From Streptomyces sp. NBC_00576 (GTDB lineage Bacteria; Actinomycetota; Actinomycetes; Streptomycetales; Streptomycetaceae): a stretch of 64,000 nt of DNA. The stretch spans positions 7,502,001 through 7,566,000 of the forward strand of contig NZ_CP107780.1 in the NCBI RefSeq assembly GCF_036345175.1. Direction: 5' to 3'. Position 1 is the first letter of the stretch; every line of letters starts with the position of its first letter. Of this stretch, positions 53,096 to 61,504 are shown piece by piece. A program made the translations under genes and the position numbers. A model generated the notes under the pieces. That model was not told the DNA's origin. It was given only the letters and a program-made list of their open reading frames with translations, and ran no database searches.

Positions 53096-54442
53096 ATGGC
53101 CAACATGGCATCCAGGGGTCCGATCGGCCGAAGACGCCGCTGGGCCGCGCTGCTCGGGGCGACCGCACTCGCGGTCACCGCGGGCGGCGCGCTGGCCGTC
53201 CCGGCCGGCGCACTCGCCACGGCGTCCGTCGCCGTGGACTTCGCCACGCACTGCGTACCGCCGCCGATCGCGGGTCTTCCGCCGATCGACGGCACCACCA
53301 CCGCACAGATCACGGTGGACAACTCCACGCCCAAGGTCGGCGACACCGTCACCGTGAAGTACACGGTGGTCAAGCCGGCCGCCAGCAACCCCACCGATCT
53401 CGCGCTGCCCGCCGACATCATGACGCCCACCGGAAAGGTCACCCTGAGCGGAGCTCAGACCGGCGACATCACCGTCGCAGGGCCGAAGAAGAACGACCCC
53501 GTGCCCGGCAAGGGCGCCTTCCCGTCCTTCGAGATGACCGGCACCTTCACGGTCACCGCGCCTGGTGAGATCACCCTCTCGCCCGGCGACTACAACATCC
53601 ACACCAGCTACATCCTTGAGCTGGACACTCCGTGCACGGTCATCACCCCGCCCGCGCCCGGCTCTGTGACGATCACGGCAACGGACGGGACCCAGACCAA
53701 CACCCGTGCCATCACGCTGGGTTCGGCCTCCGGGGCACCCGGGGCCGGGGTCACCGTGAACGGCGCCAACTTCACCGCCGGTGCCACGGTCACGCTCGCC
53801 GGCCGGTCCGGGGCCACCCAGACCGCCGACACCGCGACCGTGACCGCCGACTCCCAGGGCGCCTTCAGCGGCACCCTCGCCGTCAACGACAAGACGACGA
53901 CCGGGGTCGTGGCGTACGAGGGCAGCGCGTGGAACGACACCAAGGGCGCCGGTCCGGCCGCCTACGTCGTCATCGACGACACGCCCATTCCCGACAACAG
54001 CCAGAAGATCACCACCACCGTCAAGGCCGGTGATCTGTCCATGACCCAGGCCGGGGACGCCGTTCAGCTGAAAGCGGTCGACTTCGGCAAGGGCGGGCCC
54101 TCCACGGGCTCGCTGCAGCCGGTGACCGTCAAGGACTTCCGCGGCGGACCCGCGGGCTGGTCCCTGACAGGCAAGGTCACCGACTTCACCGGACCCGGCG
54201 CCAAGGTCGGTGCCGACAAGCTCAGTTGGACCCCGGCCTGCGCCACCAAGGCCGGAAGTCCCAGCACCTGCCGGCCCGGTTCGCCCGGTCCCGTGGGCAA
54301 TGCGGGAGCCACCCTGGCCTCCACACCCGACGGAACGCTCACCGGCGGCGAGTTCACCGTCGACGCCGGACTGTCGCTGGACGTACCGGCGTTCACCCCG
54401 CCGGGCACCTACGTCGGCCTGCTCACCCTCACCCTCTCCTGA
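53096..54442 (+). CDS. secreted multi-domain protein with WxL-like C-terminal domain
   Basis: A 448-residue exported protein. Signal peptide about 1-42; N-terminal beta domain (45-190, FATHCVPPPIAGLPPIDGTT ... DTPCTV, two cysteines); Ig/IPT-like domain (200-300, SGAPGAGVTVNGANFTAGATVTL); C-terminal domain (310-448) with AGWSLTGKVTDFTGPG, where W-S-L matches the WxL signature, then LSWTPAC and TFTPPGTYVGLLTLTLS-like end strands. WxL domains of Firmicutes bind peptidoglycan without covalent links and work with DUF916 membrane proteins; the next gene encodes such a protein. AGAGGGGG lies 5 nt before the ATG. Confidence 0.82.
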   Translation: MANMASRGPIGRRRRWAALLGATALAVTAGGALAVPAGALATASVAVDFATHCVPPPIAGLPPIDGTTTAQITVDNSTPKVGDTVTVKYTVVKPAASNPTDLALPADIMTPTGKVTLSGAQTGDITVAGPKKNDPVPGKGAFPSFEMTGTFTVTAPGEITLSPGDYNIHTSYILELDTPCTVITPPAPGSVTITATDGTQTNTRAITLGSASGAPGAGVTVNGANFTAGATVTLAGRSGATQTADTATVTADSQGAFSGTLAVNDKTTTGVVAYEGSAWNDTKGAGPAAYVVIDDTPIPDNSQKITTTVKAGDLSMTQAGDAVQLKAVDFGKGGPSTGSLQPVTVKDFRGGPAGWSLTGKVTDFTGPGAKVGADKLSWTPACATKAGSPSTCRPGSPGPVGNAGATLASTPDGTLTGGEFTVDAGLSLDVPAFTPPGTYVGLLTLTLS

Positions 54443-54566
54443 ACGACGTCCAACCGACGTCCAACCGACGTTCATCCGAACAACCTTCACCTGAACGGCC
54501 GTTCGTCATCCGGTGGCCGGGCGCGCACCCGCCCGCCACCTACCTCGTCCGTGGGGGTCCGCACCC

Positions 54567-55625
54567 ATGTCGCTCCCGATGCGTCGTAAGCCGTACGCCC
54601 TTCTCGCGCTCCCCATGCTGCTGCTGGCAGCGCTCGGTATGTCACTCCTGACGTCCGCCCCCGCCCGCGCCGCAGACAACGGCAGTTGGTCGGTCTTCCC
54701 CATCTCCTCCGCCGTGGCGCAGCGCCCGTACTTCTACCTCTCCGCCGATCCCGGTACGACGGTCGAGGACAAGGTCACCGTCGCCAACAAGACCGGCAAG
54801 CCGCTCACCTTCCGGCTGTACGCGGCCGACGCCTACAACACCGTCCGCGACGGCGGGTTCGCGGTACGCACCCTCGACGAGAAGCAGCGCGGCGTGGGCG
54901 CCTGGGCGCGGCCCGCGAAGTCCCGGGTCACCGTGCCCCCGCACAAGTCCGTCACCGTGCCCTTCACCCTTCGGGTGCCCGAGGGGGCCGAACCCGGCGA
55001 TCACGTGGGCGCGTTGGTCGCCCTCGACGAACGGATCGACGCGGGCGACGGTTCCCTGGCACTCGGGGTGCGGCGCGCGGTCGGAGCGCGGGTCTACCTG
55101 CGGGTGAACGGGCCGGCCGTCTCCGCGATCGCCGTCGAGCGGGTCCGGATCAGCCACCACCAGCCCCTCGTCCCCGGCCTCGGCGACAGCACCGCCACGA
55201 TCTCCTACACCCTCCACAACACCGGGAACGTCACCCTCGACCCCCGGGTGGAGGTGCGGGCACAGGGCCTGTTCGGCCGTACGCTGCTCGCCCGCGACCT
55301 CACCAGGATCCCCTCCGAGCTACTGCCCGGCCAACGGGTCCGGCTCACCGAACCCTGGCGCGACGCACCCCAACTCGACTGGGGCGACATCACGTTGACG
55401 GCATACGCCAAGGACACCCGCGAGTCGGCGAGTGTCTCCTTCTTCGCGCTGCCGTGGCTCATGGCGGTGGTGGTCGTGGTGCTCGGCGCGGTGGGATCGG
55501 TACTGGGGGTCAGATGGTTCAGAGGGCGTCGGGACCGCGCTCGCCCGTTCGAACCCGCACCACCGTCTCCACCGGGAGAGCCCAAACCTTCCCGTCCCCG
55601 ATCTTCCCCGTCCGTGCGGCCTTGA
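54567..55625 (+). CDS. DUF916-type membrane-anchored surface protein
   Basis: A 352-residue protein. Signal peptide about 1-35; DUF916-like beta domain (YFYLSADPGTTVEDKVTVANKTGKPLTFRLYAADAYNTVRDGGFAV) and a second beta-sandwich domain (about 190-285); one membrane helix near 297-318 (WLMAVVVVVLGAVGSVLGV); a short cytosolic tail rich in Arg and Pro. This matches WxL-interacting proteins, which hold WxL partners at the cell surface. The last 107 nt, coding the whole tail, overlap the 3' end of glnK on the other strand, so tail sequence is constrained by GlnK codons. GGGGG lies upstream of the ATG at 54567. Confidence 0.86.
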   Translation: MSLPMRRKPYALLALPMLLLAALGMSLLTSAPARAADNGSWSVFPISSAVAQRPYFYLSADPGTTVEDKVTVANKTGKPLTFRLYAADAYNTVRDGGFAVRTLDEKQRGVGAWARPAKSRVTVPPHKSVTVPFTLRVPEGAEPGDHVGALVALDERIDAGDGSLALGVRRAVGARVYLRVNGPAVSAIAVERVRISHHQPLVPGLGDSTATISYTLHNTGNVTLDPRVEVRAQGLFGRTLLARDLTRIPSELLPGQRVRLTEPWRDAPQLDWGDITLTAYAKDTRESASVSFFALPWLMAVVVVVLGAVGSVLGVRWFRGRRDRARPFEPAPPSPPGEPKPSRPRSSPSVRP

Positions 55626-55857
55626 CGATCGCCTCGATGGCGGTCTCGGATTCCGCGTCGTCGACGACGACCTCGATACGGACCTTGGGGACGAGGTCGA
55701 CCTGGTACTCGGCGCCGCGGTACACCTCGGTGTGGCCGCGCTGGCGCCCGTACCCGCTGGCCTCGGTCACGGTCAGACCCTGCACGCCGACTTCCTGGAG
55801 CGCGGTCTTGACCTCGTCGAGGCGGTACGGCTTGACGATCGCGGTGATGAGCTTCAT
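55519..55857 (-). CDS. glnK: PII nitrogen-regulatory protein
   Basis: A 112-residue trimeric signal protein that senses ATP/ADP and 2-oxoglutarate and blocks AmtB when nitrogen is ample. The T-loop with the modifiable Tyr51 is intact (GHTEVYRGAEYQVDLVPK), as are the B-loop TGKIGDGKVW and the C-loop region. The GlnK name rests on coupling to amtB: its ATG overlaps the amtB stop (ATGA). No glnD follows, unlike the amtB-glnK-glnD operon known in S. coelicolor, so this may be an additional pair. The 3' end overlaps the DUF916 gene. Confidence 0.95.
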   Translation of the reverse strand: MKLITAIVKPYRLDEVKTALQEVGVQGLTVTEASGYGRQRGHTEVYRGAEYQVDLVPKVRIEVVVDDAESETAIEAIVKAARTGKIGDGKVWALPVETVVRVRTGERGPDAL

Positions 55858-57182
55858 TCCTGGCTCTTGACCTTCTGCGCGGAGGAGTGGGAGGAGTGGA
55901 CGGCGGACGAGACCGGGGCCCCGTGGCCCAGGACGCCGTGATCGTATGCCGTCTCGGCGTGCACCGTAAGGTCGAGGCCGGTGTGCTCCTCGTCCTCGCT
56001 CGCCCGGAGCCCCATGATTTTGTCGATCACCTTCCCGATGCCGTACGTGACGCTGAAGGCGTACGCGCCCACGGCCACCACGGAGACCGCCTGCTTCCCG
56101 AGCTGCCCGAGCCCGCCCCCGTACAGCAGCCCCTCGGCCCCGCCGGTCATGGAGTCGGTGGCGAAGACGCCGATCAGCAGAGTGCCGATGACTCCGCCGA
56201 CCAGGTGGACGCCGACGACGTCGAGCGAGTCGTCGTAGTTCAGCCTGAACTTCCACCCGACGGCGTACGAGCAGACGACACCGGCGGCGAGCCCGACGAC
56301 CAGCGCGCCCAGCAGCGAGACGGACCCGCAGGACGGTGTGACGGCCACCAGACCGGCGACCGCGCCGGAGGCCGCGCCCAGGGTCGTGGGGTGACCGTCG
56401 CGGCGCTGCTCGACGAAGAGCCAGCCCAGCAGGCCGGTGCAGCCGGCGGCGAGGGTGTTGAGGAACGCGGCGGCGGCCAGTCCGTTGGCGCCGAGCGCGG
56501 AACCGGCGTTGAACCCGAACCAGCCGAACCAGAGCAGACCGGCGCCCAGCATGACCATGGGGAGGTTGTGCGGACGCATGGCTTCTTTCCGGAACCCGAG
56601 CCGGGGGCCGAGCACCAGGCAGAGGGCGAGTCCGGAGGCGCCGGAGGTGATCTCGACGGGCAGGCCGCCGGCGAAGTCGAGGGCGCCGAGGTGGTCGAGA
56701 ATCCAGCCGCCCGGGCCCCACACCCAGTGCGCCACGGGAACGTATACGAGCAGCGCCCACACGGGCACGAAGACCAGCCATGCCCCGAACTTCGCCCGGT
56801 CGGCGACCGCGCCGCTGACGAGGGCGGCGGTGATGATCGCGAAGGTGAGCTGGAAAGTGGCGAAGAGGAGGGTCGGGACGGTGCCCTGGACACTGTCGGG
56901 CCCGAGCCCTGACATGCCCGCGTGTTCCAGTCCGCCGATGAGTCCGCCGCCGATGTCGTCCCCGAAGGTCAGCGAGTAGCCGGCGGCCAGCCACACCACC
57001 GTGACCAGGGCGATCGACACGAAACTCATCATCAGCATGTTGAGGACGCTCTTCGTACGGACCATTCCGCCGTAGAAGAGGGCCAGGCCCGGGGTCATGA
57101 GGAGCACGAGGGCGGTGGCGGCGAGCAGCCAGGCGGTGTCGCCGGTGTCGATCCGGGCAGCGGCCAGGGTCACGGTGGTCAC
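55854..57182 (-). CDS. amtB: ammonium transporter Amt
   Basis: A 442-residue membrane channel with about 11 spans. Typical features: LALFYGGMVRTKSVLNMLMMSF (near 35), the twin-His pore (one in GVHLVGGVIGTLLIG, the other in VPVAHWVWGPGGWI), GFNAGSALGANG, and a cytosolic C-terminus (GLDLTVHAETAYDHG) that meets PII. A histidine/serine-rich tail (SSAVHSSHSS) follows. The GTG at 57182 has GGAG 6 nt upstream. The stop overlaps the glnK start, so channel and regulator are made together. Confidence 0.96.
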   Translation of the reverse strand: MTTVTLAAARIDTGDTAWLLAATALVLLMTPGLALFYGGMVRTKSVLNMLMMSFVSIALVTVVWLAAGYSLTFGDDIGGGLIGGLEHAGMSGLGPDSVQGTVPTLLFATFQLTFAIITAALVSGAVADRAKFGAWLVFVPVWALLVYVPVAHWVWGPGGWILDHLGALDFAGGLPVEITSGASGLALCLVLGPRLGFRKEAMRPHNLPMVMLGAGLLWFGWFGFNAGSALGANGLAAAAFLNTLAAGCTGLLGWLFVEQRRDGHPTTLGAASGAVAGLVAVTPSCGSVSLLGALVVGLAAGVVCSYAVGWKFRLNYDDSLDVVGVHLVGGVIGTLLIGVFATDSMTGGAEGLLYGGGLGQLGKQAVSVVAVGAYAFSVTYGIGKVIDKIMGLRASEDEEHTGLDLTVHAETAYDHGVLGHGAPVSSAVHSSHSSAQKVKSQE

Positions 57183-57390
57183 GGTGTCTCCGGTCTCTCC
57201 AACGGGGGCGGGGGCTCGTCAGAGGGTCACCGGTGTGCGTTTCGGGTTCCATACAGGGGTGTTTCCGGAACGTTTCATGTTGCGCGGGGGTTTCCGGAAG
57301 CTCACCGAGTGCGCTGGCCGCGTGCCCTGGAAAGTGCCCGGAGGGCCTCGGCGTGCGGTGGGTCTCCGTGGATCAGGGACAATGGGCGCC

Positions 57391-58365
57391 ATGAGCGTTC
57401 GTACCCCGTCATCCGAGCCGTCCGAGCCGTCCGAGCCGTCGAAGGCATCGGCCGCGCACCGCGCCGGCTTCGCCTGCTTCGTGGGCCGCCCCAACGCGGG
57501 CAAGTCCACCCTCACGAACGCTCTGGTCGGCCAGAAGGTGGCGATCACCGCCGACCAGCCGCAGACGACGCGGCACACCGTACGGGGCATCGTGCACCGC
57601 CCTGAAGCCCAGCTGATCCTGGTCGACACCCCGGGACTGCACAAGCCGCGCACACTGCTCGGCGAGCGTCTGAACGACGTGGTGCGTACGACGTGGGCCG
57701 AGGTGGACGTCATCGGCTTCTGCCTCCCGGCGAACGAGAAGCTCGGCCCCGGTGACCGCTTCATCGCGAAGGAACTGGCGGCGATCAAGAAGACGCCGAA
57801 GATCGCGATCGTGACGAAGACCGACCTGGTGGAGGGTAGGGCGCTGGCCGAGCAGCTCATCGCGATCGACCAGCTCGGCCGTGAACTGGGGTTCGAGTGG
57901 GCGGAGATCGTGCCGGTCTCGGCGGTCGCCGACAAGCAGGTGGACCTGCTGGCCGACCTGCTCGTCCCGCTGCTGCCCGAGGGCCCGGCGCTCTACCCGG
58001 AGGGTGACCTCACGGACGAGCCGGAGCAGGTCATGATCGCGGAGCTGATCCGGGAGGCGGCGCTGGAGGGTGTACGCGACGAGCTCCCCCACTCGATCGC
58101 GGTCGTGGTCGAGGAGATGCTCCCCCGCGAGGACCGCCCCGCAGACAAGCCGCTCCTCGACATCCACGCGTTCGTCTACATCGAGCGGCCCAGCCAGAAG
58201 GGCATCATCATCGGCCCGAAGGGCAAGCGGCTGAAGGAAGTCGGCATCAAGAGCCGGAAGCAGATCGAGGCGCTGCTGGGCACGCCGGTCTACCTGGACC
58301 TCCATGTGAAGGTCGCGAAGGACTGGCAGCGGGATCCGCGGCAGCTGCGGAAGCTGGGGTTCTGA
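57391..58365 (+). CDS. era: GTPase Era
   Basis: A 324-residue essential GTPase for 16S rRNA maturation and 30S assembly. G1 GRPNAGKST (near residue 31), switch TTRHTVRG, G3 DTPGLHKP, G4 TKTD, then a C-terminal KH domain with QKGIIIGPKGKRLKEVG. The ATG at 57391 starts MSVRTPSSEPSEPSEPS, a short serine/glutamate/proline repeat. A GACAAT hexamer ends 7 nt before it, so the message may be leaderless. Core order ybeY-CNNM-deaminase-like-era is kept around two insertions. Confidence 0.97.
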   Translation: MSVRTPSSEPSEPSEPSKASAAHRAGFACFVGRPNAGKSTLTNALVGQKVAITADQPQTTRHTVRGIVHRPEAQLILVDTPGLHKPRTLLGERLNDVVRTTWAEVDVIGFCLPANEKLGPGDRFIAKELAAIKKTPKIAIVTKTDLVEGRALAEQLIAIDQLGRELGFEWAEIVPVSAVADKQVDLLADLLVPLLPEGPALYPEGDLTDEPEQVMIAELIREAALEGVRDELPHSIAVVVEEMLPREDRPADKPLLDIHAFVYIERPSQKGIIIGPKGKRLKEVGIKSRKQIEALLGTPVYLDLHVKVAKDWQRDPRQLRKLGF

Positions 58366-58402
58366 GGGCGGGGGCATCTCGTCCCGTGGTTGAACTCCTG
58401 GG

Positions 58403-58431
58403 TGCCGGGCGGCATTTCGGCCCGCCCGGCA
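58403..58431 (+). terminator. hairpin behind era
   Basis: TGCCGGGCGG and CCGCCCGGCA, 10-bp perfect stem, 9-nt loop, 37 nt after the era stop. Confidence 0.7.
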
Positions 58432-58603
58432 TTCGAGCAGTTACGAGGACGGTTCCTGCCACAGCCGTGTAACAGTGGCCGTACGGGTACAACTTGCACC
58501 CGGCCTCACGGGTCGAACCTGGTGTGTCGCACACCTGCGCCGCGGCGGAACCGGTGCCGCCCGGTGCAACTCCTCCAGTCCCGACCGTACTTGGAGTTGA
58601 CCC

Positions 58604-59419
58604 GTGCCCAGAAAGTCCATGACGACGCGGCTTGCCGCCACCGCCGCGCTCCTGCTCGCCGCCGGCGCCCTGTCCGTACCCGCCACTGCCTCGGCGAAGC
58701 CCGCGGACGCCGCCCCTGTCCGCGACTACAAGCTGACCGTGACCACCGACCCGACCAGCACCCACTACTACAAGCGCCGCGTCGACGTCTCCGGCACCCT
58801 CACCAAGGCCGACGGAACTCCGGCGCCCAACATTCCCGTCACCGTCCAGGAAGTCCTCCTCTTCGACTCCTGGAACCCGTGGGGCGACCCGATCGACCCC
58901 ACCGACTACGAGCCGCGCGACCTGGGCAAGCCGGTCACCGACGCCAAGGGAAAGTTCACCATCCGCAACGTCAACATCGACCACGTGACCGGCAGCAGCC
59001 TGCTCAACGTCCGGCACCAAGTGGAGATCACGGCGTCCTACGACGAGGACGGCAACCCCAGCACCCCGCAGGACGGCTCCTTCGCGAGGACCCGCGTGGC
59101 CGTCAAGACCAAGGTCAGCGCCGTCAGTTACCAGGTCAACAAGAAGAAGGTGAAGGACGGCACCATCCTCACCGTCTGGGGCAAGGTCACTGTGCCCAGG
59201 GGCGTCGAGCGCGCGGGCAACGAGGTCTTCCTGCAGACCTACTGGGAGAACGAGTACCGCGTACAGACGACCACCGAGGAAGACGGCTTCTTCGTGATGT
59301 CCGTGCGCGTGCGGGGCTACGACAACAGGTTCGTGCTGCGCACGGCTACGAGGGACCTCTACGTGGCGGGCGCGACCAAGCGGCTCCCGATCATCAACAC
59401 CTCGCTCCCTCGCAGGTAG
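58604..59419 (+). CDS. secreted beta-sandwich protein, function unknown
   Basis: A 271-residue exported protein. Signal peptide about 1-30 (RLAATAALLLAAGALSVPATASA); two similar Ig-like halves. The first (DYKLTVTTDPTSTHYYKRRVDVSGTLTKADGTPAPNIPVTVQ) resembles surface beta-sandwich repeats with a G-T-L-x-x-x-D-G-T-P motif; the second begins VSAVSYQVNKKKVKDGTILTVWGKVTV. No cysteine in the mature chain, no membrane anchor. GGAG lies 7 nt before the GTG. A terminator follows. It is not obviously related to the WxL cluster. Confidence 0.78.
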   Translation: MPRKSMTTRLAATAALLLAAGALSVPATASAKPADAAPVRDYKLTVTTDPTSTHYYKRRVDVSGTLTKADGTPAPNIPVTVQEVLLFDSWNPWGDPIDPTDYEPRDLGKPVTDAKGKFTIRNVNIDHVTGSSLLNVRHQVEITASYDEDGNPSTPQDGSFARTRVAVKTKVSAVSYQVNKKKVKDGTILTVWGKVTVPRGVERAGNEVFLQTYWENEYRVQTTTEEDGFFVMSVRVRGYDNRFVLRTATRDLYVAGATKRLPIINTSLPRR

Positions 59420-59435
59420 TCCCCGGCCCGGCGAC

Positions 59436-59467
59436 GGGGTCGCCCCCGCACGAGCGGAGGTGACCCC
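59436..59467 (+). terminator. terminator behind the secreted protein
   Basis: GGGGTCGCC and GGTGACCCC with the stem continuing through CCGC/GCGG, one mismatch, loop ACGA. The 200 bp from here to 59665 show no gene. Confidence 0.7.
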
Positions 59468-59665
59468 GGGGCGTGTGCGCGGCCTGCGCCGCCACGGGGC
59501 TGCCGGAACGCGCCTCCGGGGCCCGCGCAGATCGTGGCCCAGGCCTCCCGGCGACCGGTTCAACTTCGGCATGCTGCTGCGGAACCTGCGGAGCATGGCT
59601 GGTCAGTACCCGGCGTGATCGAGGCACGGGACGAGCGGAAGCGGCCGGCGCCCCCTCGGCGTACC

Positions 59666-60526
59666 TCACACCCCGTGAGCCGACAGGTCCTGCAACCCCA
59701 CCACCCGCAGCAACCGCAACCGCTCGTACGACTCCGTGCCGGGCCGGGCCGTGTGCACGACCAGCAGCTGGCGATGGTCGTGCGCAAGCATGATTTCGCA
59801 GTCCAGCTCCAGCACCCCCACCACCGGATGCACGAACCGCTTCGTCGAAGCCCGCCGTACCGCCACCTCGTGGGACTCCCACAGGCGCGCGAACTCCGCA
59901 CTCGCCGCCCGTAGTTCGGCGACCAACGCCTTCGGCACCGGATCGTCGGGCCGGGCCGCGGCCACCGCACGCAGGTTCGCCACGTGGGCGCGCGCGTGCC
60001 CGGCGAAGTCCTCCGGCGGAAACAGTGCACGGGCGGCCGGGTCCGTGAAGAACCGGCGCAGGAGGTTCCGCTCCCGCGGCGGACGGCCCGACACGTCCCC
60101 CGACAGCGCGCTCGCCATCGCGTTCTGCGCCAGGACCTCTCCGCAGTCGGTCATCACCGCCGCCGGGGTGTCGTGCAGCCGGTCGAGGATCAGCAGCAGA
60201 CCCGGCCGCACATGCTGGGACACACTCTCGCGCCGGGGCGGTTCCTCGCCCGCCAGATGGAAGAGGTGGTCCCGTTCGTCGTCGGTGAGGCGCAGGGCCC
60301 GAGCCAGGGCGGTCAGCATCTGGCGGGACGGGCGCGGGCCCCGGGACTGCTCCAGGCGCGTGTAGTAGTCCACCGACATACCGGCGAGCGACGCCACCTC
60401 CTCGCGGCGCAGACCGGGCGTCCGGCGGCGGGCACCGGACGCGAGGCCCACCGCCGAGGGCTCCAGGCGGGCACGCCCATGGCGCAGAAAGTCGGCGAGT
60501 TCGGCTCGGTCCACTACTTCGGTCAC
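59666..60526 (-). CDS. XRE-family regulator with MmyB-like ligand-binding domain
   Basis: A 286-residue transcription regulator: helix-turn-helix 10-75 (RRTPGLRREEVASLAGMSVDYYTRLEQSRGPRPSRQMLTALARAL), then the MmyB_LBD domain (ILDRLHDTPAAVMTDCGEVLAQNAMASALSG ...). Proteins of this MmyB type are abundant in Streptomyces, often divergent from a short-chain reductase, as here. The domain is thought to bind a fatty-acid-like ligand. It probably represses or activates the adjacent oxidoreductase gene. GTG at 60526; GGAGAGG is close to it, so a start a few codons later is possible. Confidence 0.92.
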   Translation of the reverse strand: MTEVVDRAELADFLRHGRARLEPSAVGLASGARRRTPGLRREEVASLAGMSVDYYTRLEQSRGPRPSRQMLTALARALRLTDDERDHLFHLAGEEPPRRESVSQHVRPGLLLILDRLHDTPAAVMTDCGEVLAQNAMASALSGDVSGRPPRERNLLRRFFTDPAARALFPPEDFAGHARAHVANLRAVAAARPDDPVPKALVAELRAASAEFARLWESHEVAVRRASTKRFVHPVVGVLELDCEIMLAHDHRQLLVVHTARPGTESYERLRLLRVVGLQDLSAHGV

Positions 60527-60648
60527 CTCTCCAGGATGTCGCCGCCCGCCCGGCTTATCCAGGCACTGCTGATCCCCTGATCGACGGGTCTCTCCCGCGC
60601 CTGACGGCTCCGCCGGAGAGTGATGGCACCAGACCGAAGGAGAAGATC

Positions 60649-61503
60649 ATGCTGACACTGGTGACAGGTACGACGGGACAGGTCGGCCGGCGCTTCGTGC
60701 CGAGGCTGCTGGCGCAGAGCCGGCCGGGCGAGCTGGTGCGGGTCCTGGTGCGGGACGCGGCGCGCGGGGAGCGGTTCGCCGAGCTGGGCGCCGAGGTCGT
60801 GGTCGGGGACCTGCGCGACACGGAGGCGCTCGGCAAGGCGGTTGCCGGGGTGGACGCGGTCGTGAACATCGCGGCTTCCTTCCGCGGGGTCCCGGACGAG
60901 GAGGCGCGGGCCGTCAACCGGGACGCCGCGGTGGAACTGGGCCGCGCCGCGCAGGCCTCCGGGGTGGGGCGGTTCGTACAGGTCAGCACGGGGCTCGTGT
61001 ACGGCAGCGGGCGGGGCCGTCCGTTGGTCGAGGAGGACGAGACCCGGCCCGGCGGGGTGATGTGGGGTGCGTACCCCGAGTCGAAGGCGGCGGCCGAACG
61101 GGAACTGCTCGCGCTGGAGGGACTGGACGTACGCGTCGGCCGGCTCCCCTTCGTCTACGGCGAGGGCGACCCACACCTCGCCCAGTCGCTGATGTGGGCC
61201 GCGCACTGGGCGGCGGCACAGCGGCTGCAGATGGCGCACCACGCAGACGTGGCCCAGGGCCTGCTCCGCATCCTGCACGCACCGGGCATCGCCGGCCGGA
61301 TCTACAACATCGGCGACTACGCCCCCGTCACGGCGGTCGAACTGCATCAGCTCAACGGGGTGGAAGTCCCCGCCGAGCTCTACGAGAACACCGACCCCGA
61401 CCCGTGGTTCGGGATCACCTCCACCGAACGCATCCGCAGGGAACTCGGCTTCCGCCCGCTGTACCCCAGCGTCTACGCGGCCCGGGACGCAGGCGCGCTG
61501 TGA
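60649..61503 (+). CDS. NAD(P)-dependent epimerase/reductase (extended SDR)
   Basis: A 284-residue Rossmann-fold enzyme with the nucleotide motif TGTTGQVGRRF (residues 6-16), GDLRDTEAL and the Y-x-x-x-K pair in YPESKAAAER (near residue 145). No membrane segment or signal. The substrate is unknown; short atypical or extended SDRs act on sugar nucleotides or quinone-like compounds. It is divergent from the XRE regulator (122 bp between starts) and converges on the MFS gene with a single base between stops. Confidence 0.9.
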   Translation: MLTLVTGTTGQVGRRFVPRLLAQSRPGELVRVLVRDAARGERFAELGAEVVVGDLRDTEALGKAVAGVDAVVNIAASFRGVPDEEARAVNRDAAVELGRAAQASGVGRFVQVSTGLVYGSGRGRPLVEEDETRPGGVMWGAYPESKAAAERELLALEGLDVRVGRLPFVYGEGDPHLAQSLMWAAHWAAAQRLQMAHHADVAQGLLRILHAPGIAGRIYNIGDYAPVTAVELHQLNGVEVPAELYENTDPDPWFGITSTERIRRELGFRPLYPSVYAARDAGAL

Positions 61504-61504
61504 G

